Assembly (NCBI GenBank): GCA_013696535.1
Contig: JACCYI010000262.1
Span: 1 to 13,170, forward strand
Source of the DNA: Solirubrobacterales bacterium
Lineage (GTDB): Bacteria; Actinomycetota; Thermoleophilia; Solirubrobacterales; Solirubrobacteraceae
Length of the DNA stretch: 13,170 nt
Direction: 5' to 3'
The stretch's first letter is position 1; every line of letters starts with the position of its first letter. A model generated the notes under the pieces. That model searched no databases. It worked only from the letters and a program-made list of their open reading frames with translations, and was not told the origin of the DNA. Below are positions 1 to 6,742 of this stretch, piece after piece. Position numbers and translations under genes: made by a program.

Positions 1-2
1 CC

Positions 3-77
3 GTGGGGGTGGTGGTCATGAGCACAGCTTCGGCTGCGGTCCTGGGATATGGCCGGAAGGACGCTGAGAGTTCTTGA
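3..77 (+). CDS. possible C-terminal end of an upstream gene (partial)
   Basis: From the window edge, frame 3 is open for 24 codons and ends at TGA 75-77. The peptide begins with a hydrophobic stretch (VGVVVMSTASAAVLGYG) and ends with a charged tail (RKDAESS), as the last membrane helix of a transporter-like protein would. The other two + frames stop earlier (tga 19-21) or read as Gly/His-rich peptide ending at 64-66. The third-position GC bias is only moderate, and the fragment is too short to name a family. It may equally be non-coding sequence. Confidence 0.3.
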   Translation: MGVVVMSTASAAVLGYGRKDAESS

Positions 78-157
78 CTCAGAAGAGGGGCGATGGCGAT
101 CACCGATCCGGTCGTGCGGCGCGGGCCGGGACTTGCTCAGCCCCCCGCCGCGTCGTC

Positions 158-191
158 GGCTCCCAGGTGGTTCCCAGACTTCTGCGCAGAA
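158..191 (+). promoter_or_regulatory. candidate OmpR-type operator upstream of the response regulator gene
   Basis: TCCCAG occurs at 161-166 and again at 172-177, exactly 11 bp apart (one helical turn), which is the spacing expected for tandem binding by OmpR/PhoB-class regulators. A perfect 12-bp palindrome, TTCTGCGCAGAA, follows at 180-191 and runs up to the first possible ATG (191). A matching TTCCCAG element with an 11-bp-shifted CAG partner lies upstream of the ApbE operon (2432-2446). The sequence and spacing are seen directly; binding by the adjacent regulator is inferred. No convincing -35/-10 pair was identified in 78-199. Confidence 0.4.
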
Positions 192-199
192 TGTGGTTC

Positions 200-902
200 A
201 TGACGTCCAAGCCCGTCACGGCTCACCGCATCCTCGTCGTCGACGACGAACCCAACATCGTCGTGTCCTCTCGATGGCGCTGCGCTTCCAGGGCTTCGAG
301 GTCGCCTCCGCCGGGAACGGCGCCCAGGCGCTCGCGCAGGTTGACGCGTTCGGCCCGCAGTTGATGGTTCTTGACGTGATGCTTCCCGACATGGATGGCT
401 TCGAGGTGGCGGAGCGGCTCGGCGCCCAGCGCGGCCAGGTACCGATCATCTTCCTCACCGCCCGGGACGCGACCGAGGACAAGCTGCGCGGGCTGACCAC
501 GGGCGGCGACGACTACATGACAAAGCGTTCTCTCTCGAGGAGCTCGTCGCGCGTATAAGGATCATCCTGCGGCGCACGGGCGACGCGGCGGCCGACTCGA
601 GCGTGCTGCGTTTCGTCGATCTCGAACTGGACGAGGACACCAGAGAGGTCAGCCGGGCCGGGCAGCCGATAGAGCTGACCGCCACGGAGTACCGGCTGCT
701 GCGGTACCTGATGTTCAATCCGCGGCGGGTGCTCACGCGATCGCAGGTCCTCGAGCACGTGTGGGATTACGACTTCCGGGGCGATGCACGTGTGCTGGAG
801 ACCTACATCTCCTATCTCCGTAAGAAGCTCGACGCCTACGGGGAGCCGCTCATCCAGACCGTCCGCGCCGTCGGGTACGCGCTGCGTCCGGCGAGGCGCT
901 GA
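200..902 (+). pseudogene. OmpR/PhoB-family DNA-binding response regulator, broken by two 1-base deletions
   Basis: Cytoplasmic transcription factor that would be phosphorylated by the kinase encoded just downstream. Restoring one base near 263/264 (giving ..NIVDVLSMALRF..) and one near 526 (giving ..YMTKPFSLEELVAR..) yields a 234-residue protein, the normal family length. The receiver domain (about 9-120) has acidic D15/D16, phosphoacceptor D59 in VLDVMLPDMDG, T87 and K109 followed by P110. The C-terminal winged helix (about 135-233) has typical signatures such as TATEYRLLRYL, VLEHVWDYD and RTVRAVGYALRP-like ends. As given, the frame is lost after residue 21 and again after K109, so no full product can be made. 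All key residues are intact, so this is either recent decay or a sequence error. ATG 200 (MTSKPVTAHRILVVDDE) is the preferred start; ATG 191 is possible. The stop lies 4 bases before the kinase start. Confidence 0.85.
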
Positions 903-906
903 CCTC

Positions 907-2321
907 GTGTCGCTCCGTGCGCGCCTCATGGTTGCCCTGCTCCTCCTGGCGGCGGCGGGGCTCATAACCCTGGCCGCGGTCACGTACGCGACTCAGCGAT
1001 CGTTCCTTCTCGACCGGGTCGACGAGCAGACCCGCTCGGCCGAAGGGGTCCTCGGCCCACGGTTCGACGGGCGGCAGCGGCCTCCTCCGGACGAGGTCGG
1101 TGAGCACCGCCGGGGGCCTGAGCCTGCCCGGACACTTCCGCCCGGAACCTACGTCGAGAGGCGTAGCGCGACGGGCGCGGTCATCGGCGAGCCCGTGACG
1201 GTCGCTGTCGGCAAGAAGGTGGAGGTGCCTCCTGCGCTTCCGGACGACCTCCGAGCCGGCCAGTTGCTGACCGTCGACGGCTACCGGGTGCGTGTCTCGC
1301 AAAGCCCGCGGGATGACTCCTTGACGGTGGTCGCGATCCCCCTCAGCGGCATCCAGGAGACGCTTGACCGGCTGCTGCTCACCGAGGCCGTGCTCATCGG
1401 CGTCATCCTGCTGCTGCTCGGCGCGTTGTCCTTGGTGCTGGTGCGCGTCGGTCTTCGCCCGCTCGAGCGCATCGGCCGCACCGCAGACGCGATCGCCGCC
1501 GGCGACCTCTCGCGTCGGGTGGACGTGGCAACGCCGCGGACGGAGGTGGGCCGCCTGGGGCTCACCCTCAACGCGATGCTTTCGAGGCTCGAGCACGCGT
1601 TCGCCGAGCGCGAGGCCTCAGAGAGACGCTTGCGCCAGTTCCTCTCGGACGCCTCGCACGAGTTACGCACCCCGCTCGCCTCGATCCGCGGCTACGCCGA
1701 GCTCTTCCGAATCGGCGCCGCGCGCGAGACCGAGGATATGGAGAAGGCGATGAGGCGAATCGAGGAGGAGACGGCGCGAATGGGCGTTCTGGTCGAGGAT
1801 CTACTCGCGCTCGCCCGGCTCGACGAGCTCCGCAAGGCGGTCCCGAGGAGATCGACGTCACCGACCTGATTTCCGACGCGGTCGCCGACGCGCGGGCGAT
1901 CGACCCCTCGCGCGAGATCGTCGAGTCGATGGACGGGGCGATGCCGGTGCTCGGCGACCCCGACCAGCTCCGCCAGGTGCTCGCCAACCTGATGCGCAAC
2001 GCGCTGGTCCACACTCCGGCCGGGACCCGCATCGACGTTGCGGTCGGCCGCGTCGACGGAAGCGCCGTCCTTGAGGTTCGCGACTATGGCCCTGGTCTCC
2101 CGACGGAGGAGGTCGAGGCGCTGTTCGGGCGCTTCTGGCGCGCCCAGGCCGGCCGGGTACGCGGCCCGGGCGGCGCAGGGCTCGGCCTTGCGATCGTCGC
2201 CGGCATCGTCGCGGCACATCACGGCAAGGTGTCGGCGGAGAACGCGGACGGCGGCGGCGCACGCTTCGTGGTCCGCCTGCCGCTCTCAGGATCCGCCCGA
2301 CGAGCACTGACGGAGGTCTGA
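907..2321 (+). pseudogene. two-component sensor histidine kinase, broken by one 1-base deletion
   Basis: Membrane sensor kinase, partner of the preceding regulator. It starts at GTG 907, reads as MSLRARLMVALLLLAAAGL, and has a first membrane helix at about 8-28. An extracytoplasmic sensor of about 120 residues follows, with no recognisable fold, then a second helix (about 161-181). Next come a HAMP domain (about 182-235) and HisKA with the phosphoacceptor histidine H251 in [14 protein letters not shown]. The frame breaks at the C-run 1842-1844; adding one C restores ..[12 protein letters not shown].. and gives 471 residues. The part after the break carries all HATPase boxes: N-box ([15 protein letters not shown]), G1 (VRDYGPGLP), F-box (LFGRFWRA) and G2 ([10 protein letters not shown]). 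As given, translation would stop at 1867-1869, leaving a sensor/HisKA fragment without the ATPase domain. The signal sensed is unknown. Confidence 0.85.
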
Positions 2322-2337
2322 GGCCGGTCCCGCGAGG

Positions 2338-2356
2338 ACGGCGCATCCATCGCCGT
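2338..2356. terminator. small hairpin after the kinase gene, possible terminator
   Basis: ACGGCG at 2338-2343 pairs perfectly with CGCCGT at 2351-2356 around a 7-base loop, 16 bases after the kinase stop codon. There is no T-tract, which is common for GC-rich actinobacterial terminators, and a 6-bp stem is weak. It is called by position only. Confidence 0.25.
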
Positions 2357-2426
2357 ACGCCGAGGTCGCCGCCCGCACCGTTGCTCGCCCACAGGCCGGG
2401 TTGCTGGCCGGCGGCCCCGCTTCCAA

Positions 2427-2447
2427 GACACTCAGCAACTTCCCAGG
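2427..2447 (+). promoter_or_regulatory. candidate response-regulator operator upstream of the ApbE/ferric-reductase operon
   Basis: TCAG at 2432-2435 and TTCCCAG at 2440-2446 place two CAG cores exactly 11 bp apart. Aligned with the box upstream of the response regulator (158-177), the second half-site is identical over seven bases (TTCCCAG) and the first half-site matches at six of nine. In both places the box is followed 13-14 bases later by ATG-T-N5-ATGAC. It lies 14 bases before ATG 2461. The shared layout suggests the two-component regulator controls this operon as well as its own; that is inference. Confidence 0.4.
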
Positions 2448-2460
2448 CGCTACTCGGACG

Positions 2461-2781
2461 ATGTTCAGGATGACAGACCAGTCTGGATTCATGCCCGCCC
2501 CCGCCTCGTCTCCCAAGCAGCGAATCCACCGCGTTCGCCGGGCAGTGGTGATCGGCGCCACGGCCACCTTCCTCGGCGCTTGGTTGGCCGTGTTCGGCGT
2601 AGGAAGGAGTGCGGTGATCCAACCCAACACGACGTCGGTAAGCAGCTCTGCCGCCGCATCGGTCGAGACCGGCGATGCCGCCCCGCCGCCAGACGACGGC
2701 ACCACGACCAATGACACGGGCACGAACGAGGGCGCCGACAGGACTTCAGCCTTGCCCTCGGTGACCTCTGGGCAGTCGTGA
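2461..2781 (+). CDS. single-helix membrane protein with Ser/Thr/Pro/Asp-rich tail (unknown function)
   Basis: A 106-residue protein from ATG 2461; ATG 2470 and 2491 are also possible, and none has a strong ribosome binding site. After a basic stretch (PKQRIHRVRRAV, about 18-29) there is one hydrophobic helix (about 28-46, VVIGATATFLGAWLAVFGVG). A low-complexity tail of about 60 residues rich in Ser, Thr, Ala, Pro and Asp then runs to the end (SVTSGQS). The basic-inside rule places the tail outside the membrane. The stop overlaps the GTG of the ApbE gene (GTGA), so the two should be translated together. No family was recognised. Its place at the head of an ApbE/haem-membrane operon suggests a scaffold or electron-transfer partner, but no canonical flavinylation motif was found (the nearest, DRTSALPS, lacks the key residues). 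Confidence 0.75.
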   Translation: MFRMTDQSGFMPAPASSPKQRIHRVRRAVVIGATATFLGAWLAVFGVGRSAVIQPNTTSVSSSAAASVETGDAAPPPDDGTTTNDTGTNEGADRTSALPSVTSGQS

Positions 2782-3584
2782 TCGAATCCTGTCGCACTCT
2801 GGACTGCTTCGGCGGCGCCGTCACCCTCCGGGCGGGTGGCGTGGACGCAAGCGGCTTCGGGGCGCCCGCCGCGCTACTACTCGCCGAGGCGCTGCTGCGT
2901 CGCATCCATGCCGCGCTGACCTGCTTTGAGTTGGCGTCTGAGCTTTCCCAGCTGAACGCCGACTCACGGCCCGTGGTCCCGGCCGGCTCGCTCGTCCGCC
3001 GGCTCGCCGGCTCGGTGGAACCGGCGGGGCGGCTGAGCGGCGGGCTTGTCGATGCGACCGTCGGTAGCCCGGGTGCGCTCCGCGGTGCCTGGCGATCGGT
3101 GATCGCCGACGTCCGTGGCACGGCCGTGCTGCGACCGCCCGGGGTGCACATCGACTCGGGCAGACTCGCCAAGGGCATGGCCGCTGACCTGACCGCGGCC
3201 CGACTTGACGGCTATCGGAGTTTCGCGGTCGATTGCCTTGGCGACTTACGCGTCGGCGGTACCGCGCGGCTGCCACGGGCGGTCCGCATCTCAGATCCCT
3301 TCGGCGCAGGCGATGAGGTCGCGCGCCTCTGGCTGCGCGATGGCGCCGTGGCCACGAGCGGAACCACCCGTCGTTGCGGCCATCTCATCGACCCGCGGAC
3401 GGGGGAGGCCGCCGACACAGGGATAGTTCAGTCGACCGCCTTGGCGCAGACCGGCCTTGAAGCCGAGGTCCGCGCGAAGGCTGCGCTGCTGGCTGGGCCG
3501 CATGACGCGGGTCGGCACCTGCCGCACGGCGGCGTGCTCGTCCTAGCATCAGGCGAGGTCATCAACTTCACTCGGGCCCGATGA
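2778..3584 (+). CDS. apbE: ApbE-like FAD:protein FMN transferase
   Basis: ApbE proteins transfer FMN from FAD to a Ser/Thr of an acceptor protein outside the cytoplasm, with Mg2+. This 268-residue copy is at the short end of the family. Family motifs in order: SELSQLNAD (54-62), GGLVDATVG (88-96), HIDSGRLAKGMAADL (124-138, with K132), VATSGTTRR (191-199) and HLIDPRTG (202-209). The later T225-LEAEVRAKAAL segment replaces the usual ADALATA-type metal-binding segment, with Glu where Asp is common; I recall this form in actinobacterial copies next to ferric-reductase-like genes. No signal peptide or lipobox is visible, so the protein may act in the cytoplasm or be exported in another way. It starts with GTG inside the upstream stop codon (GTGA), and its own stop overlaps the next ATG (ATGA). 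No FMN-binding acceptor protein is encoded in the window. Confidence 0.85.
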   Translation: MIESCRTLDCFGGAVTLRAGGVDASGFGAPAALLLAEALLRRIHAALTCFELASELSQLNADSRPVVPAGSLVRRLAGSVEPAGRLSGGLVDATVGSPGALRGAWRSVIADVRGTAVLRPPGVHIDSGRLAKGMAADLTAARLDGYRSFAVDCLGDLRVGGTARLPRAVRISDPFGAGDEVARLWLRDGAVATSGTTRRCGHLIDPRTGEAADTGIVQSTALAQTGLEAEVRAKAALLAGPHDAGRHLPHGGVLVLASGEVINFTRAR

Positions 3585-4147
3585 AGGTCGGATTGATCCC
3601 GCTTGGCGACCTGACCCCGCTGTGGACGACGAGCCGCGCCTCAGGCATTGCGGCGTTGCTATGCGCGTCGCTTTCGATCGTCGCCGGGCTCCTCATGGCG
3701 CTCAGATCGGTGGCGTTGCGGCACCGCCGGGTCGAGTTGCGCGCCGTGCACGAGGCACTCGCGGTCGCGACGTTCGGCCTCTTGGCCGTCCACGCGGTTT
3801 CGTTGTTCTTCGATCCCGTCCTACGGCCCGGGCTGGCCGGCATCCTCGTGCCCTTCGCGGCAGGTTACGAGCGGATCGGCTCCGCACTCGGCCAGCTCGC
3901 CGCGTGCGGCATGCTGGGTTTGGGTCTGACGTTCTATCTCCGTCGCCACATCGGCTCGCAGCGAAGGCGCCGTGCCCACCGAGCCATCCCGGTATTCTGG
4001 CTGCTGGCCGTCGGCCATGGGCTGCTGATCGGTACCGATGCCGGCAGCTGGTGGTTCGTGCTCGTCCTCGCCGGTCCGGTGCTCGCGAGCACTGGGTTAC
4101 TCGCTCAGCGACTCGCTCAACCGCGTCCGATGAAACGCTCCGCATGA
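3581..4147 (+). CDS. ferric-reductase-like transmembrane haem protein
   Basis: A 188-residue integral membrane protein, probably with five or six helices (for example about 18-42, 56-76, 100-120, 133-151, 157-176). Two histidine pairs fit the bis-haem pattern of the ferric reductase/NOX membrane domain: H57 and H71 in one helix (VHEALA..AVHAVSL), and H133 and H146 in another (AHRAIP..VGHGLL). It lacks the cytosolic FAD/NAD(P)H domains of full ferric reductases, as in MsrQ/YedZ-type proteins. It would pass electrons across the membrane; the donor and acceptor are not visible here. Its ATG overlaps the ApbE stop (ATGA), so it is the third gene of the operon. Expression likely follows the operator at 2427-2447. 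The family assignment is firm at the domain level, and the physiological role is inferred. Confidence 0.8.
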   Translation: MKVGLIPLGDLTPLWTTSRASGIAALLCASLSIVAGLLMALRSVALRHRRVELRAVHEALAVATFGLLAVHAVSLFFDPVLRPGLAGILVPFAAGYERIGSALGQLAACGMLGLGLTFYLRRHIGSQRRRRAHRAIPVFWLLAVGHGLLIGTDAGSWWFVLVLAGPVLASTGLLAQRLAQPRPMKRSA

Positions 4148-4236
4148 GATCGCGCGGCAGATGCGCATGAACACCAGCCGCACGACCGTGTTATCCGACC
4201 TCCAGCTCCAGGCCGGAACTCCGAGCTAGGACTCCG

Positions 4237-4257
4237 CCGGCGGGCTCAGCCCGCCGG
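4237..4257. terminator. perfect 9-bp hairpin at the convergent gene end, probable bidirectional terminator
   Basis: CCGGCGGGC (4237-4245) pairs with GCCCGCCGG (4249-4257) around a 3-base loop, TCA. Read on the minus strand, the loop is TGA, the stop codon of the OsmC gene, so the hairpin is formed by its last codons, its stop and the following bases. It lies 90 bases after the end of the ferric-reductase-like gene on the + strand and between convergent genes. There is no U-tract on either side. The stretch 4148-4236 holds nothing else recognisable. Confidence 0.6.
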
Positions 4258-4749
4258 TACCGCCAGGCGTGTCGTGATAGGCGTGGCGTTTGAGAAGAGG
4301 TCAAGCACTGGGCAGTGCTCGTCGACTGCCTGGGCCAGCTCCTCGTAGCGCTCGGCGGTTTCGGGCCCCTTGGGCGTGACCTTGACGCGCACGTCGTTGA
4401 AGCCCGAGCGGATCGTGTCGTCCAGCCCGAAGAACCCGCGCAGGTCGAGGTCGCCTTCGACCTTGACCTCGACGTCGTCGAGTTCGATGTCGAGCTGCTC
4501 GGCCCAGAATCGGTAGGTGATCGCCTGGCAGGAGGCAAGGGCGACGAGCGCAAGGTTGACCGGACTTGCCGCACGGTCCTCGCCGCCGAGGCTCGCCGGT
4601 TCGTCGACGGTGATCGAGTGTCGTCCCGTGCGCAGCGTCACTTCGGTGGGGCCGACGAGGTGACCCTCGGCGCGAATCTGGGCTTGTGCGTTGGCGCTGT
4701 CGGCCTCCACGGCCGTGCAAGTCTGGTCGATGATGGAGCGGATGGACAC
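4246..4749 (-). CDS. OsmC/Ohr-superfamily protein
   Basis: A 167-residue OsmC-fold protein. Members of the superfamily reduce organic hydroperoxides with two cysteines, while the YhfA-like branch has no settled function. The two expected cysteines are present: C74 in ALASCQAITYRF and C146 in DEHCPVLDLF, with the usual NATP-type C-terminal motif after it. GGEDRAASPVNLAL (55-68) is the conserved loop leading into the first cysteine helix. I chose GTG at 4749 because GGAGGT (complement of 4757-4762) sits 7 bases upstream and the protein then has normal length; an ATG 14 codons earlier (4791) has no ribosome binding site. The gene diverges from metY across a 100-base spacer. The stop codon lies in a hairpin loop (4237-4257). 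YhfA-like versus OsmC-like assignment was not settled. Confidence 0.85.
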   Translation of the reverse strand: MSIRSIIDQTCTAVEADSANAQAQIRAEGHLVGPTEVTLRTGRHSITVDEPASLGGEDRAASPVNLALVALASCQAITYRFWAEQLDIELDDVEVKVEGDLDLRGFFGLDDTIRSGFNDVRVKVTPKGPETAERYEELAQAVDEHCPVLDLFSNATPITTRLAVPAG

Positions 4750-4849
4750 GGGACTTACCTCCAGGCGGGAACGGCAGGACGGCTTCGACAAACATCCAAA
4801 ACCTGACTGAGTTATACATGATTAAAGGAGCGGCGGTACCGTCTCTTCG
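4750..4849. promoter_or_regulatory. divergent promoter region between the OsmC-family gene and metY
   Basis: In this GC-rich setting, TTATACATGATTAA (4812-4825) is a sharp AT-rich island and an imperfect palindrome centred on CATG (10 of 14 positions symmetric). On the minus strand TATAAC (complement of 4811-4816) resembles a -10 box and would give the OsmC transcript a leader of about 55 bases ending in the GGAGGT ribosome binding site. On the + strand GGAG at 4827-4830 is rather far (19 bases) from the metY ATG. A shared operator/promoter is inferred; no matching -35 elements were found. Confidence 0.4.
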
Positions 4850-6187
4850 ATGAAGCCGACTGAAGACCGTGTCTGGGGTGCCCGCACTCGCGCTATCCAC
4901 GCGGGTGGCCGACCCGATTCGTCGACCGGGGCGCGGCAGGTCCCCATCTACCAGTCGACGTCATTCGTCTTCGAGGACGTTCAGGACGCCGCAGATCTCT
5001 TCGCGCTCCAGAAGTACGGCAACGTGTACTCCCGGCTCGGCAACCCGACCGTGGCAGCGTTGGAGGAGCGAGTTGCGAGTCTCGAGGGCGGCATCGGCGC
5101 GGTGGCCACCGCGAGCGGCCAGGCGGCGGCGCATCTCCTTTTCACTTCTCTCGCCCAATCAGGCGATCACGTCATTGCGAGCGCCGAGCTCTACGGCGGG
5201 ACGTACACACTGCTCGACGTCACCTTGCGCCGGCTCGGGATCGAGACCACTTTCGTCGCCGCGGACGACCCGCGGGCGTTCGCGAACGCCGTTCAGCCCG
5301 GGCGAACGAAGCTTCTGTTCACCGAGACGATCTCGAACCCGGCCGGAACGGTCGCCGACTTGAGCACCCTCGCGGAAGTCGCCCACGGGGCAGGTGTCCC
5401 GCTCGCCGTGGATGCGACCCTCTCCACCCCGCACCTCTGCCGGCCGCTTGAGCACGGCGCCGACCTGGTGATGCACTCGGCGACGAAGTTCCTGGGCGGG
5501 CACGGGACGAGCCTTGGCGGCGTGATCGTCGACTCGGGGGCCTTCCCGTGGGACAACGGCAACTTTCCGGTGATGACCGAGCCCGTGGCCACGTATGGCA
5601 ACCTGCGCTTCTGGGACAACTTCGGGGAATACGGGTTCTGTACGAAGCTGCGCGTCGAGGGGCTTCGGACGCTCGGCGGCGTCTTGTCGCCGTTCAATGC
5701 CTTTCTGCTCCTGCACGGGATCGAAACCCTCGCGCTGCGCATGGACGCGCACGTCGCCAACGCCCGCGCCGTGGCAGAGCACCTGAACGCGGATGACCGG
5801 GTGAGCTGGGTCCGGTACGCCGGTCTCCCGACCGATCCGTCGCATGCGCTCGCGGCCCGGTATCTCCCGCGGGGCTCCGGCGCGATCCTCTCCTTCGGTC
5901 TGCGCGGCGGCCGGGAAGCGGGCGAGGCCTTCATCGAGGGCGTGGAACTCGCGTCTCACCTCGCAAACGTGGGGGACACTCGTACACTCGTCATCCATCC
6001 CGCCTCCACGACGCATCGCCAGCTCTCCCGGGCGGCGCTCGAGGCGGCCGGCGTCAAGCCCGACCTCGTGCGGGTGAGCGTAGGGATCGAGGACCTGGAC
6101 GACATCCTCTTCGACCTCGGCCGGGGACTTGAGGCGGCGGAGCGAGTCCAGGCCCCTGCCCGAACCTCGACGGAGGCGACGGCGTGA
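4850..6187 (+). CDS. metY: O-acetylhomoserine aminocarboxypropyltransferase (sulfhydrylase), PLP-dependent
   Basis: Cytoplasmic enzyme of methionine synthesis that makes homocysteine (or methionine) from O-acetylhomoserine and sulfide (or methanethiol). The 445-residue protein is a Cys/Met-metabolism PLP enzyme of fold type I. It has the N-terminal TRAIHAGG and VPIYQSTSF, YSRLGNPT (60-67), the AVDAT aspartate D188 that contacts the pyridine nitrogen, and the PLP lysine K213 in MHSATKFLGGHG. The insertion around 225-260 (PWDNGNFP..YGNLRFWDNFGEYGF) and LSPFNAFLLLHGIETL are typical of MetY rather than MetB/MetC. A short polar tail after about residue 430 is not conserved. Its stop overlaps the GTG of the CoA-binding gene (GTGA). 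No SAM riboswitch fits in the 100-base upstream spacer. O-acetyl- versus O-succinylhomoserine preference cannot be read from sequence. Confidence 0.9.
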   Translation: MKPTEDRVWGARTRAIHAGGRPDSSTGARQVPIYQSTSFVFEDVQDAADLFALQKYGNVYSRLGNPTVAALEERVASLEGGIGAVATASGQAAAHLLFTSLAQSGDHVIASAELYGGTYTLLDVTLRRLGIETTFVAADDPRAFANAVQPGRTKLLFTETISNPAGTVADLSTLAEVAHGAGVPLAVDATLSTPHLCRPLEHGADLVMHSATKFLGGHGTSLGGVIVDSGAFPWDNGNFPVMTEPVATYGNLRFWDNFGEYGFCTKLRVEGLRTLGGVLSPFNAFLLLHGIETLALRMDAHVANARAVAEHLNADDRVSWVRYAGLPTDPSHALAARYLPRGSGAILSFGLRGGREAGEAFIEGVELASHLANVGDTRTLVIHPASTTHRQLSRAALEAAGVKPDLVRVSVGIEDLDDILFDLGRGLEAAERVQAPARTSTEATA

Positions 6188-6693
6188 GCCGGGAGGCCGT
6201 CCAGACCGCCCGTGGCGAATGGACGCCGCCCTCGGCGATCGAGCGCCGAAACCTGCTCCGGCGCGCCCGAACGATCGCGGTCGTCGGCGCCTCGGGCAAT
6301 CCGGCTCGAGCGAGCTATTTCGTCCTCACGTACCTTCGCTCTTCGAGCGCCAGATTCGAGATCTGGCCCGTCAACCCCAAGGGCGGAGAAGTCCTCGGCC
6401 TGCCGACCTACCCGTCGCTGGGCGATGTCCCGGCCACGCCGGACATCGTCGTCGCGTTCCGCAGAGCGGTTGACCTGCCCGAAGTCGCCGAACAAGCCGT
6501 CGAAGCCGATGCGGGAGCCTTCTGGGCGCAGCTCGGGCTGCACTCAGACGCGGCGGTGCGCACAGCCTATGAGGCGGGCCTCCAAGTGGTGACGAATCGA
6601 TGCGTCAAGATCGAGCACGCCCGCTTCCAGGGCGGCCTGCACCTCGCCGGGTTCAACACCGGTGTGATCTCCTCCAAACGCACACGAGGCTGA
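6184..6693 (+). CDS. YccU-like CoA-binding domain protein
   Basis: A 169-residue single-domain protein with a Rossmann-type CoA-binding fold. The nucleotide loop is IAVVGASGNPAR (31-42), followed by the WPVNPKGGEVLGLPTYPSL segment (61-79). The later VVAFRRAVDLPEVAEQA, WAQLGLHSDAA and the CVKIEH signature (140-145) are as in YccU and the N-terminal domain of acyl-CoA synthetases. Ligand binding is known for the family, but the cellular role is not. It starts at GTG 6184 inside the metY stop codon, so its translation is coupled to the sulfhydrylase. This neighbourhood recurs in other bacteria, including fused forms as I recall, suggesting a role linked to acyl-homoserine or sulfur metabolism (inference). 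Confidence 0.85.
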   Translation: MSREAVQTARGEWTPPSAIERRNLLRRARTIAVVGASGNPARASYFVLTYLRSSSARFEIWPVNPKGGEVLGLPTYPSLGDVPATPDIVVAFRRAVDLPEVAEQAVEADAGAFWAQLGLHSDAAVRTAYEAGLQVVTNRCVKIEHARFQGGLHLAGFNTGVISSKRTRG

Positions 6694-6742
6694 CCGTCGG
6701 CGAGACGAACCGATGTGCGGGATCGTGGTCATGTGCGCGTCG

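Noticed and set aside
850..1596. Antisense open frame over the kinase gene
   Set aside because: The sense strand carries membrane helices, HAMP and HisKA signatures; the antisense peptide is Arg/His/Gln-rich without domain features.
2750..2775. Flavinylation motif in the tail of the small membrane protein (DRTSALPS)
   Set aside because: It has the Asp and Ser spacing in part but lacks the Ala and final Ser/Thr of the known ApbE acceptor motif, so it is not called.
4144..4170. Eight-codon open frame overlapping the ferric-reductase stop (ATGA)
   Set aside because: It is too short, Arg-rich and without any supporting feature; probably chance.
4750..4849. SAM or other sulfur-responsive riboswitch upstream of metY
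   Set aside because: The spacer is only 100 bases, shared with a divergent gene, and shows no set of paired helices with a terminator or sequestered ribosome binding site.
5159..6016. Long antisense open frame over metY
   Set aside because: It mirrors the codon bias of metY, has no recognisable motif, and the sense frame is clearly a complete PLP enzyme.
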